Below are positions 1-7,390 of a stretch of 35,674 nucleotides of DNA, piece by piece. Made by a program: the position numbers and the translations under genes. This DNA is from Bacillota bacterium (GTDB lineage Bacteria > Bacillota > Sulfobacillia > JAUYEF01): positions 1-35,674 of the forward strand of contig JAUYEF010000427.1 of the NCBI GenBank assembly GCA_030691635.1, given 5' to 3'. The notes below the pieces were generated by a model. The model ran no database searches and was not told where the DNA came from. It was given only the letters and a program-made list of their open reading frames with translations. Position 1 is the stretch's first letter. Every line of letters starts with the position of its first letter.

Positions 1-154
1 ACCCCACCGGAGCGATGCCGATCGTCTTCTCCCTCAGGTCCAGCTCGTCCAGCACTTCCGCCACCAGCCTGTGGGCGACTCCATGAGTGCAGCCCGGGCA
101 GTAGGTCGTGACCTTCTCCCTCATGGACTTCGGTCGCGAGAAAACGAGGCTCAC
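1..154 (-). CDS. vorA: 2-oxoacid (2-oxoisovalerate) ferredoxin oxidoreductase, beta (TPP) subunit, N-terminal part
   Basis: Only the first 51 residues are inside the window; the gene runs off the low edge. It begins at a GTG that overlaps the vorB stop (GTGA), with an AGGGTGGTGA ribosome site just upstream. The N-terminus carries TYCPGCTHG near residues 17-25, the cysteine-containing signature of the TPP-binding beta subunit of VOR/KOR-type 2-oxoacid:ferredoxin oxidoreductases. The subunit holds thiamine diphosphate and an Fe-S cluster and performs the decarboxylation, working with the alpha subunit VorB and the ferredoxin-like VorC encoded just upstream. The family is certain. Substrate (branched-chain rather than 2-oxoglutarate) is inferred from the ptb-buk neighbours. 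Confidence 0.85.
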   Translation of the reverse strand, partial: MSLVFSRPKSMREKVTTYCPGCTHGVAHRLVAEVLDELDLREKTIGIAPVG

Positions 155-1227
155 TGCTGGTCACCACCCTTCACGGCCTGCATGAGATGCAGGAGCTTCT
201 TCCTTGTGTCCGCGCGTGACGGCACAATCCCGCCCGCGACCCCGTAGAAGTGGACCGGCGCTTTGCATTCCACCGCGAGTTTCGCGTCGTCCACCATCTG
301 GCCCATGCTCATTTCCACCACGAGCATGCCCTTGACGCGACCCGCAAGGTCTCCGAGCGGGGCTTTCGGGAACGGCCACAGCGAGATCGGCCTGAACACT
401 CCGACCCTGTAGCCTTCGGGCCTGATCTGGTCCACCACCGACTTGCAGATGCGGGCAGTCGTGCCGTACGCCACGAACACCCATTCCGCGTCTTCCGTCA
501 GATACTCCTCATACCGGACTTCATTCTCTGCGATACGGGCGTATTTCGCCTGCAACTTCAGGTTGTGCCGGTATAGATCATCGGGATCGAGCATGAGCGT
601 GTTAATGATCCTGGGCTCGCGCCCTTTCGCGCCGTCCGTGACGCAGTCCTTCTCGACCGGCGCCGGGCCTGGGTACTCCGGGAAAACCACGGGCTCCATC
701 ATCTGGCCGAGCACACCATCGCCGAGCAACATCACAGGGTTCCGGTATTTCTCCGCCAGGTCGAACGCTTGCATCATGAGGTTGGCGGCTTCCTGCACAG
801 TGCCCGGCCCCAGCACTATCAGCCGGTAGTCGCCGTGCCCGCCGCCTCTCGTGGCCTGGAAGTAGTCCGACTGCGCCGGCTGGATCCCACCGAGGCCCGG
901 GCCGCCACGAACCATGTTCACGATCACACAAGGGAGCTCGGCCGCGGCGATATACGAGATGCCTTCCTGCTTCAGGCTGATGCCGGGACTGGACGACGAC
1001 GTCATGACGCGTCCTCCGGCGCCGGATGCCCCATAGACCATATTGATCGCGGCAACTTCGCTTTCGGCCTGCAAGAACACGCCGCCCACCTCAGGCAGCC
1101 GCCAGGACATGTACTCAGGTATCTCGTTCTGCGGAGTTATCGGGTAGCCGAAGAAGTACCGGCACCCCCCGCGAATGGCGGCTTCGGCTATCGCCTCATT
1201 TCCCTTCATCAAGACCGGTTCCACCAT
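151..1227 (-). CDS. vorB: 2-oxoacid (3-methyl-2-oxobutanoate) ferredoxin oxidoreductase, alpha subunit
   Basis: A 358-residue alpha subunit of a 2-oxoacid:ferredoxin oxidoreductase. The N-terminal pyrimidine-binding half has the [13 protein letters not shown] and [10 protein letters not shown] motifs (about residues 9-34), then a [10 protein letters not shown] segment and a C-terminal transketolase-like domain. With VorA and VorC it should oxidatively decarboxylate a 2-oxoacid with CoA, giving acyl-CoA, CO2 and reduced ferredoxin. The ATG start is 2 bases downstream of the vorC stop and its ribosome site (GGAGG) overlaps the end of vorC, so the two are translationally coupled. Length is normal for VorB/KorA. 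The downstream phosphotransacylase and acyl kinases favour branched-chain oxoacids (valine, leucine, isoleucine degradation), but a 2-oxoglutarate enzyme is not excluded. Confidence 0.9.
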   Translation of the reverse strand: MVEPVLMKGNEAIAEAAIRGGCRYFFGYPITPQNEIPEYMSWRLPEVGGVFLQAESEVAAINMVYGASGAGGRVMTSSSSPGISLKQEGISYIAAAELPCVIVNMVRGGPGLGGIQPAQSDYFQATRGGGHGDYRLIVLGPGTVQEAANLMMQAFDLAEKYRNPVMLLGDGVLGQMMEPVVFPEYPGPAPVEKDCVTDGAKGREPRIINTLMLDPDDLYRHNLKLQAKYARIAENEVRYEEYLTEDAEWVFVAYGTTARICKSVVDQIRPEGYRVGVFRPISLWPFPKAPLGDLAGRVKGMLVVEMSMGQMVDDAKLAVECKAPVHFYGVAGGIVPSRADTRKKLLHLMQAVKGGDQQ

Positions 1228-1229
1228 AT

Positions 1230-1457
1230 CTAGCCCTCCTTCTTGGCCGGCGCTTCACGGTAGACCTCGATCACAGTATCCGGGCAGACACGCGCGCAAA
1301 GCGTGCAGCCGGTGCACTTATCCATCTCAGTCACGGTAGCCGGCCGGAACCCCCGCGCGTTCATCCGGGAGGCCATGAAGATGATCTTTCGCGGGCAGAC
1401 AGCTACACAGAGTTCGCACCCCTTGCACCTGTCCTCGGAAAACACGACCTTCGGCAC
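1230..1457 (-). CDS. vorC: 4Fe-4S ferredoxin-like subunit of the 2-oxoacid oxidoreductase
   Basis: A 75-residue protein with two classical 4Fe-4S motifs, CKGCELCVAVCP near residues 12-23 and CTGCTLCARVCP near residues 48-59. It is the electron-transfer subunit carrying electrons from the TPP site to free ferredoxin. The start is a GTG with GAGGTG seven bases upstream. The fixed order vorC-vorB-vorA and the 2-base gap to vorB support assignment to this complex rather than to a free ferredoxin. A 51-base gap separates it from buk1 upstream. Confidence 0.9.
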   Translation of the reverse strand: MPKVVFSEDRCKGCELCVAVCPRKIIFMASRMNARGFRPATVTEMDKCTGCTLCARVCPDTVIEVYREAPAKKEG

Positions 1458-1508
1458 CAGAGAACACCTCTTTTTGGGTATGTCGGGATCGAAAACGCAC
1501 GACGCTGC

Positions 1509-2609
1509 CTAGCCGGGCGACCTCTCGTATACCTGCGGTTCGTCTTCTCCTTCGAGCACTCTGATGGCGCCCTCGGCCAGCGCCAGGAGCTCGTCTTCGC
1601 CTGGATACAGCACCACGGTTCCATACTTGGAAACGCGTTTCTCGATCGCCTCGCATATCGTGCTGCAACGGGCGAGGCCGCCTGTCAGCACGATGGCGTC
1701 GACCTTTCCGCCGAGGACTGCCAGCCCCCGGCCTATCTCCTTGGCCACCTGGTAGCTCAGCACATCAAGCAACAGCGCCGATTTCGGGTCCGACAAAGCC
1801 CGCTGCTCGACCACCCTGCAGTCGTTCGTGCCCAGGTGCGCCACGAAGCCGCCCTCGCCGACGACACGACGCTCCATGTCAGCCAGGCTGAACTTGCCAG
1901 AAAAACAGAGTTCCACAAGCTGGGTCGCCGGCAGCACGCCGGAACGTTCCGGGCTCATCGGGCCGTCACCGTCCAGACCGTTGTTCACATCGACCACGCG
2001 TCCATACTTGTGGACTCCCACCGTGATGCCCCCGCCCATGTGCGCCACCACCAGCCGCGTCTCCTGGTACTTCTTTCCCAGTCCTGCGGCGACTTTACGG
2101 GCGACGGCTTTCTGGTTGAGCGCGTGGAAGACGCTCCTTCGCTCGATATCGGGCATCCCGGAGAGGCGCGACAAGTCCTCCAGTTCGTCGACGACCACTG
2201 GGTCGACGACGATCGGAGGAATCCGCGGCGAGAACATGTCTGCACAGGCCTTCGCCATGAAGGCCCCGAGGTTCGAGGCGTGAACGCCGTACCTCGAACT
2301 CCTGAGGTCTTGGAGCATGTCTTCGCTAACCGCATACGCGCCGCTCTTCAGCGGGTGGAGAAGGCCCCCTCTTCCCACCGCCGCGTCTATCCACGTTTCG
2401 CCCTTGATGAACTCCCTGACGCTCCTCATACGCACCGGTAGTTGATCTATCAGGGCACGCCCTTTGAACTCCTCGACGTAATGGTGGAGAGACGTGCTCT
2501 TGAGGAGATCCCTTCCGCTGTAGAGCGCGACCTTTGTGGACGTGGAACCCGGGTTCAATGCAAGGATCCGCCACTTCTGCGGACCCGCCAAGCGGGCACT
2601 CGATACCAA
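1509..2609 (-). CDS. buk: Butyrate kinase (first copy)
   Basis: An acetate/propionate/butyrate kinase of the ASKHA fold. It converts acyl-phosphate and ADP to the free acid and ATP. The N-terminal phosphate loop NPGSTSTK, the second phosphate motif HMGGGITVG followed by GRVVDVNN, and the adenosine-side LTGG motif are all present and match canonical Buk. The best start is a TTG at 2609, preceded by GGGGGGAG at 5 bases; an upstream in-frame TTG at 2624 would add 5 residues. About 366 residues is usual. It is in one operon with ptb and vor genes, which suggests use of isobutyryl-, isovaleryl- or 2-methylbutyryl-phosphate as well as butyryl-phosphate. It is clearly paralogous to the second kinase at 3551-4618. 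Confidence 0.92.
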   Translation of the reverse strand: MVSSARLAGPQKWRILALNPGSTSTKVALYSGRDLLKSTSLHHYVEEFKGRALIDQLPVRMRSVREFIKGETWIDAAVGRGGLLHPLKSGAYAVSEDMLQDLRSSRYGVHASNLGAFMAKACADMFSPRIPPIVVDPVVVDELEDLSRLSGMPDIERRSVFHALNQKAVARKVAAGLGKKYQETRLVVAHMGGGITVGVHKYGRVVDVNNGLDGDGPMSPERSGVLPATQLVELCFSGKFSLADMERRVVGEGGFVAHLGTNDCRVVEQRALSDPKSALLLDVLSYQVAKEIGRGLAVLGGKVDAIVLTGGLARCSTICEAIEKRVSKYGTVVLYPGEDELLALAEGAIRVLEGEDEPQVYERSPG

Positions 2610-2637
2610 ATCGTCTCCCCCCAACGAGAGATTTGGC

Positions 2638-3537
2638 CTACATGACCAGTCGAGCCAGGGCTATCGAGAGCAGTTTGGCTCTTGCGTGGTCTGCGCGCGA
2701 CACGAGGATGATCGGCACTTTCGCTCCCACGACGATGCCTGCCCACGAAGCGCCTGCGATATACTGGAGCCCTTTCAGCAGGATATTGCCTGTCTCTATG
2801 TTCGGCACTATCAGCACATCGGCGTCGCCTTCCACAGCGCTCTTTATCTTCTTGTGTTCGAGCGCTTCCTTAGACACGGCGATGTCCATTGCCAGCGGGC
2901 CGTCAACGATGCCGCCCTTGATCTGGCCTCTCTCCGCCGCCTTCGTCACGAGAGCGGCGTCCGTGCTCGACGGCATGTCCGGGTTGACGAGTTCCTGGGC
3001 GGAAAGCATCGCGACTTTCGGCTCTTTCACACCCATCGCGATGGCCACGTTGATGGCGTTCTGGGTGATGTCAAGTTTCATCTTGAGATCCGGAGCGATG
3101 TTGAGACCGCCGTCGCTGACCACGAGCAGCTTGTGGTATGCCGAGTGCTCAACCACCGCCACATGGGTCAGCATATTGCCTGTCCTCAGGCCCTGTTCCT
3201 TGTCGAGCACCGCCCGTAGCAAGTCGGCGGTCCCGATGTAACCCTTCATCAGGATGTCGCCCTCGCCCTCCCGGATCAGCGCGACGGCCTGCCTCGCGGC
3301 CTCACCGTGGCTGGCCGCATGCACGATCCGGTGCCTGGATGAGTCGAGCCCGAGCGAACCCGCCGCCTTCTCGATGATAGCCCGGTCTCCAACGAGCACG
3401 CCCGTGGAGACGATACCCAGCTGGGTGGCTTTTTCCACTGCTTCGATCACATCTGGATCTCCGGCCGCGGCGACAACCACCCTGGCCGGTTGGCGTTTTC
3501 TTGCTTCTTCTAGTAGCGCGTCAAAATCGCGCATCAC
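2638..3537 (-). CDS. ptb: Phosphate butyryltransferase
   Basis: A 299-residue phosphate acetyl/butyryltransferase that exchanges CoA for phosphate on butyryl-CoA or branched-chain acyl-CoA, making the acyl-phosphate used by butyrate kinase. Recognisable segments are ILMKGYIGT (about residue 95), the SDGGLNIAPDL segment near residue 142 and, near the C-terminus, DVLIVPNIETGNIL and LQYIAGASWAG, all typical of Ptb and distinct from Pta. It starts with GTG-ATG (3537 or 3534) after a G-rich ribosome site (GGTGGGGTGGAG). It lies between the two buk genes with gaps of about 13 and 28 bases, so the three are one transcription unit. Confidence 0.93.
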   Translation of the reverse strand: MMRDFDALLEEARKRQPARVVVAAAGDPDVIEAVEKATQLGIVSTGVLVGDRAIIEKAAGSLGLDSSRHRIVHAASHGEAARQAVALIREGEGDILMKGYIGTADLLRAVLDKEQGLRTGNMLTHVAVVEHSAYHKLLVVSDGGLNIAPDLKMKLDITQNAINVAIAMGVKEPKVAMLSAQELVNPDMPSSTDAALVTKAAERGQIKGGIVDGPLAMDIAVSKEALEHKKIKSAVEGDADVLIVPNIETGNILLKGLQYIAGASWAGIVVGAKVPIILVSRADHARAKLLSIALARLVM

Positions 3538-3550
3538 TCCACCCCACCTT

Positions 3551-4618
3551 CTAGTACTCTTTGGGACTTTCTTCTCCCCTCAGGACCCTCAAGACACCTT
3601 CAGCAAGCGAAGCCATCTCATCGCCGCCTGGATAGATGAGAACGGGCGCTATGTAGCTGACCATCGCTTTCAGCGCATCTGTGACCCTGGAAGAGTAGCT
3701 GGCGCCGCCGGATATTATGACAGCATCGACATCCCCGCAGAGCACGGTGGCCATGGCACCGATCTCCTTGCCCGTCTGGTAGATCATCGCCTCAAAGACG
3801 AGCCGGGCCCTATCGTCGCCTCTGTCAACACGTGCCAGCATCTCACGCACGTCCTTTGTGCCCAGGTGGGCGTACATCCCCCCCTCCGAAGTTATTCTCT
3901 TGATCAGTTGCTCCCTGGTATACTTGCCGGAGAAACACAACCTCACCAGGTCGCCGGCCGGTAGGCTCCCTGTTCTCTCCGTCGAGAACGGCCCTTCTTC
4001 GTTTGCGTTGTTTACGTCTATGATCCGGCCCTTCCTGATAGGGCATACCGAAGTCCCGCTCCCAAGGTGGACGACGACCAGGTTCGCGTCATCGAACGCA
4101 ACGCCGAGGTCCCTGCACGCAAGCCTTGCCACCGCCCGGACATTCAGGGCATGGAGAAAACTCTTTCTCTCCAGGTCAGGCAGGCCGGTGACCCGCGCAA
4201 CCGGGCAGAACTCATCGACCGACACAGGATCGACGATGTAGGCCGGCACGTCCCATTTCGACGCGAGCTCGAAGGCGATGATGGCCCCAAGGTTCGACGC
4301 GTGTTCCCCGCGTTTCGCCTCCTGAAGGTCTTGCACCATGCTCGCCGTCACACGGTAGGTCCCCGCGTCGACAGGCCGGAGCAGCCCTCCCCTCGCCGCT
4401 ATCGCCGAAAAGCGCGTGCCTTTGGCAGGAGATGCTCCGAGCTCAGATTCGATTGCGGTGAGCCTGACGGGAAACTGTTCGCTGATCCTCCTGAAGCGGG
4501 CTAGTTCGTGAGTCGGGTGCACGATGTTGGATTCCCAGGTCATCTTGTCGTCTTCGAAAAGCGCCAGCTTCGTGCTGGTCGAACCCGGGTTCAATGCGAG
4601 GATTCGAGAAGGCAACAC
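3551..4618 (-). CDS. buk: Butyrate kinase (second, divergent copy)
   Basis: A second butyrate kinase paralogue, first gene of the buk-ptb-buk-vor operon. It shares NPGSTSTK at its N-terminus, the HASNLGA segment and YPGGDE near the C-terminus with the first copy. The phosphate motif, canonically HLGGG-I-SV and HMGGGITV in copy 1, reads HLGSGTSV here, and the following segment is VNNANEEGPF rather than VNNGLDGDGP. This suggests a changed acyl or nucleotide site. Starts: GGAGG is followed by in-frame GTG at 4618 (5 bases) and TTG at 4615 (8 bases); the GTG at 4624 is too close to it. I chose 4618. It is a true kinase-family member; which acid it prefers cannot be read from the sequence. Confidence 0.88.
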   Translation of the reverse strand: MLPSRILALNPGSTSTKLALFEDDKMTWESNIVHPTHELARFRRISEQFPVRLTAIESELGASPAKGTRFSAIAARGGLLRPVDAGTYRVTASMVQDLQEAKRGEHASNLGAIIAFELASKWDVPAYIVDPVSVDEFCPVARVTGLPDLERKSFLHALNVRAVARLACRDLGVAFDDANLVVVHLGSGTSVCPIRKGRIIDVNNANEEGPFSTERTGSLPAGDLVRLCFSGKYTREQLIKRITSEGGMYAHLGTKDVREMLARVDRGDDRARLVFEAMIYQTGKEIGAMATVLCGDVDAVIISGGASYSSRVTDALKAMVSYIAPVLIYPGGDEMASLAEGVLRVLRGEESPKEY

Positions 4619-4634
4619 ACACACCTCCGGGACC

Positions 4635-4660
4635 CGGTTTCAGCGATCTGCCCGAAACCG
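4635..4660 (-). promoter_or_regulatory. Inverted repeat in the leader of the buk-ptb-buk-vor operon
   Basis: CGGTTTC (4635-4641) and GAAACCG (4654-4660) form a perfect 7-base inverted repeat with a 12-base centre, about 6 bases upstream of the GGAGG ribosome site of the first gene. It could be an operator or an RNA hairpin limiting access to the ribosome site. No clear sigma-A or sigma-54 promoter was found on this strand between here and the spo0A terminator. Confidence 0.35.
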
Positions 4661-4808
4661 ACACTTCCTTCAACGCCCGGCGTCCAAAAACCTCTCTTTC
4701 TAGTCCAATTCGCCATATTCGTTCTTGGCCTCCCTACGCCCTTTGGGTCGTCTCGGGTTCGCCCGGTGGCACGCGCTGGAGACACCACCAAGCCGCATTT
4801 CAGCCGGC

Positions 4809-4841
4809 AAAAGACAAAAGCCGCCTCTTCGGCGGCGTTTT
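4809..4841 (-). terminator. Rho-independent terminator after spo0A
   Basis: On the minus strand a perfect GCCGCC-GAAGA-GGCGGC stem-loop (4820-4836) is followed by TTTTGTCTTTT. It lies about 80 bases past the spo0A stop and separates spo0A from the buk operon. The flanking A/T runs are partly symmetrical, so it may also act weakly on the plus strand. Confidence 0.85.
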
Positions 4842-4919
4842 GACATGTCGCACCCAGCTCGGCAGGCCGGAGGCGGCTGGTTCTGGTTTCGGGTCGTGGG
4901 ATCCTGCTCTCGCCCGGAG

Positions 4920-5684
4920 TCAGGACTTCATCCCCATCCGGAGCCTGTCGGCGATCATCGCGATGAACTCGGAATTCGTCGGCTTTCCACGGTCCTGGCT
5001 CACGGTGTGGCCGAATATCGAGTTGATCAGGTCAAGGTTGCCCCTGTTCCAGGCCACCTCTATCGCATGCCTGATGGCGCGCTCGACTCTGGACGGTGTG
5101 GTCTTGTACTTGCCGGCTATGCTCGGGTAGAGTTCTTTGGTTATGGCGCTCAGAAGCTCGACCCTTGAGACCACCATCACTATGGCGTCACGGAGGTAAT
5201 GATACCCTTTGATGTGGGCGGGGATCCCGATTTCGTGGATGATGCCGGTGACTTCCACATCCATGGTCTTGGGCTTGGGCGCAGCCTGCGGCCGGGTCAT
5301 CTCCTGACCGTTGCCCACCATTTGCCGGACCCGGCTGGTGAGCACTTCGAGGTCGAAAGGCTTGAGAACGTAGTAGTCTGCGCCCATCTGGATGACTTTT
5401 TGGGTCACTTTCTCCTGACCGAACGCGGTGAGCATGACGATTTTCGGCCTTTTCTTCAAGTCCATCTGCGAAAGCCGCTCCAGGACGCCGATCCCGTCAA
5501 GATGAGGCATTATGATGTCAAGAATGACGACATCTGGCTCCGAGCGCATGATGAAGTCGATGGCCTCCAAACCGTTGTGTGCCACCGCCACGACTTCCAT
5601 GTCCTCCTGCCCGTCGAAATACTCCCTCAGGAGCTCGCAGAATTCGCGGTTGTCATCTGCAACCATGACACGGGTCCGAGCCAA
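4920..5684 (-). CDS. spo0A: Sporulation master response regulator Spo0A
   Basis: A 254-residue response regulator with a CheY-like receiver and the Spo0A C-terminal DNA-binding domain. Receiver residues are intact: acidic pair D10/D11, phospho-acceptor D56 (in VVILDIIMP), T86 and K108. The effector domain shows [16 protein letters not shown] and the recognition region [19 protein letters not shown], which are specific to Spo0A. Phosphorylated Spo0A binds 0A boxes to start sporulation. The start is TTG, set by AAAGGAGG 8 bases upstream; no in-frame ATG gives a complete receiver. It follows spoIVB by 71 bases, the usual clostridial/bacillar arrangement. That gap contains no convincing sigma-A promoter; a weak AAAGGAAA element could belong to a sigma-H promoter but its -10 partner is poor. 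Confidence 0.97.
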   Translation of the reverse strand: MARTRVMVADDNREFCELLREYFDGQEDMEVVAVAHNGLEAIDFIMRSEPDVVILDIIMPHLDGIGVLERLSQMDLKKRPKIVMLTAFGQEKVTQKVIQMGADYYVLKPFDLEVLTSRVRQMVGNGQEMTRPQAAPKPKTMDVEVTGIIHEIGIPAHIKGYHYLRDAIVMVVSRVELLSAITKELYPSIAGKYKTTPSRVERAIRHAIEVAWNRGNLDLINSIFGHTVSQDRGKPTNSEFIAMIADRLRMGMKS

Positions 5685-5755
5685 TTATGGTGCCTCCTTT
5701 TCCGTAAATTACCATATTGGGGGCTTCTCGTCGTTCTCTTGAGTTTCCTTTTGAC

Positions 5756-7162
5756 CTATCCCGAAAAATTTTCCCCACAGTTCGTCAAAACAAGACGCTG
5801 GGCGCCAATTGCGCGCCCAGCGCTCTTGCTGGCTCGTGGCCAGATTCCGGTTGTCTCCACCATCCACTCAGCGAAGACCCCGAAGCCTCTTGTCGGATCG
5901 TTCACCAGGACATGGGTTATGGCTCCAACCACTTTACCGCCCTGGACTATCGGACTCCCGCTCATCCCCTGGATTATCCCGCCTGTCCGGCTGAGCAGCC
6001 GCTGGTCGACGATCTTTATGACCATGCCTTTGCTCTGTGGCCTGCTCTGGTAGGACACCTTCTGTATGATAACGTCGAACATCTCAAGACGCTGCCCTTC
6101 CACCACCGTTACCATCGAGGCGGGCCCCTCGACCACTTCACTCGCCAATGCCATGGGAAGCGGCTGGTCATAGGCTGGGTTCTTCAATTCATGGTAGAGC
6201 GTGCCGCCTATTCCGAATTCCGTGTTTGCGTCGATCGAGCCTATCACATCGCTCTCCTGGACAAACACGCCCAGCTTCTCCCCTGGCTTCCCCTTCTTCC
6301 CCTCTTCTATTCCCGTGACTTGGGCTCGCACTATTCGCCCATTGTAGACCGAGACCGGAGTCCCCGTTTCACCATCGGTGATTATGTGCCCTAGGGCTGC
6401 AAAGCGGTGAGTCTCATTGTCGAAAAATGTCAGTGTACCCACCCCAGCCGCTCCGTCACGCACATAGAGTCCGATGCGGTACCTCTTGGTCTCGCGACAC
6501 AGCACGGGCTTGACCGGCCTTGTGAAAACAGCCTTCCCGCGCTTTATGTCCAGCACCGCATGCCTACCCTGGCGCCCTGCTTCGTCTAAGGCTTGTGCAA
6601 GAGCTTCTTCGCTGTGGATGCTCTGTCCGTCAACTTTCGTGATCACATCCCCCGGCAGCACTCCGGCAGTCCGGGCAGGAGACCAGCTATTGCCTGCGTC
6701 GTCCTGCACCAGAGATGTGCGAGTCACGATCACGCCGTCGGCCTGGAGCAGCACACCTATCGAGTGCCCGCCAAGAGACAACATCAGCCGGGGAACGACT
6801 TCGACCGTTATCTTCCTCACCGGGATTCGCCCGAAGAGCTTGAACTCGACCGTGACCTTGCCTTCGGCCAGAGCTCTGAGGCTTACCGGTGCCCCGTAGA
6901 AGGCGTTCGTTCCGACCTTTGCCGGCTCGATGGAGAGCACCCGGTTCTCGCCAGCTCTTGCGGTAACGAACGGCAGACCAGGATGGAGTTCTCTCGTTTG
7001 CGACTCTGATAGCCTTACCTGTGCAGGGAACTGGAGGAAACTGATCAAGGGGCGGCTCCAAATTACGGAGGCGATTACCAGGATTAGGATGAGCGTGCGT
7101 CTCCTCGACCGTCTCAACAGACCGCCACAGTCTTCTGGCTGTCCTGCACGGCGGTGCATCAC
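5756..7162 (-). CDS. spoIVB: SpoIVB serine peptidase (S55), sigma-K checkpoint signal
   Basis: A 468-residue S55-family peptidase. There is one N-terminal membrane anchor (about residues 22-40), a PDZ domain (about 125-215) and a C-terminal peptidase domain with an ALGHI histidine motif and the catalytic serine in GMSGSP (Ser near 403). In known systems it is secreted from the forespore into the space between the two membranes and triggers SpoIVFB cleavage of pro-sigma-K. The start is GTG-ATG (7162 or 7159) next to GAGGTG. It has its own transcription unit, because a strong terminator at 7297-7330 separates it from recN. A TGAATA in the gap resembles a sigma-G -35 element, but no good -10 lies at the right distance. 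The C-terminal tail (about 40 residues) is not conserved. Confidence 0.95.
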   Translation of the reverse strand: MMHRRAGQPEDCGGLLRRSRRRTLILILVIASVIWSRPLISFLQFPAQVRLSESQTRELHPGLPFVTARAGENRVLSIEPAKVGTNAFYGAPVSLRALAEGKVTVEFKLFGRIPVRKITVEVVPRLMLSLGGHSIGVLLQADGVIVTRTSLVQDDAGNSWSPARTAGVLPGDVITKVDGQSIHSEEALAQALDEAGRQGRHAVLDIKRGKAVFTRPVKPVLCRETKRYRIGLYVRDGAAGVGTLTFFDNETHRFAALGHIITDGETGTPVSVYNGRIVRAQVTGIEEGKKGKPGEKLGVFVQESDVIGSIDANTEFGIGGTLYHELKNPAYDQPLPMALASEVVEGPASMVTVVEGQRLEMFDVIIQKVSYQSRPQSKGMVIKIVDQRLLSRTGGIIQGMSGSPIVQGGKVVGAITHVLVNDPTRGFGVFAEWMVETTGIWPRASKSAGRAIGAQRLVLTNCGENFSG

Positions 7163-7296
7163 CTCATTTCGCGCTTTGTTGGTTTCTTGCTTGCGTTTTC
7201 ATGGTCTCACCGGCAGGATGGCATTATCCTTTCAGGTCGACATAAGGTGACGCCCACTATTCAGCAGAACTGGGGTGGGCAAATCGTTGAGCAGGC

Positions 7297-7330
7297 AAAA
7301 AAAGAAACACCGGGACATTTTCTCCCAGTG
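7297..7330 (-). terminator. Rho-independent terminator after recN
   Basis: On the minus strand CACTGGGA (7323-7330) pairs with TCCCGGTG (7308-7315) through a 7-base loop, followed by TTTCTTTTTTT (7297-7307). It is about 60 bases past the recN stop and closes the long nusB/xse-to-recN gene run ahead of spoIVB. Confidence 0.92.
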
Positions 7331-7390
7331 GTGTGGTAGACATAATACGCGCCAGTGCCAAGACCGCGCGCCTCCGGTGGTTTTCCGCCG

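Noticed and set aside
4767-4785. TGGCAC resembling a sigma-54 -24 element
   Set aside because: It is on the plus strand, where no gene follows, and the TTGC-like -12 element is neither conserved nor correctly spaced.
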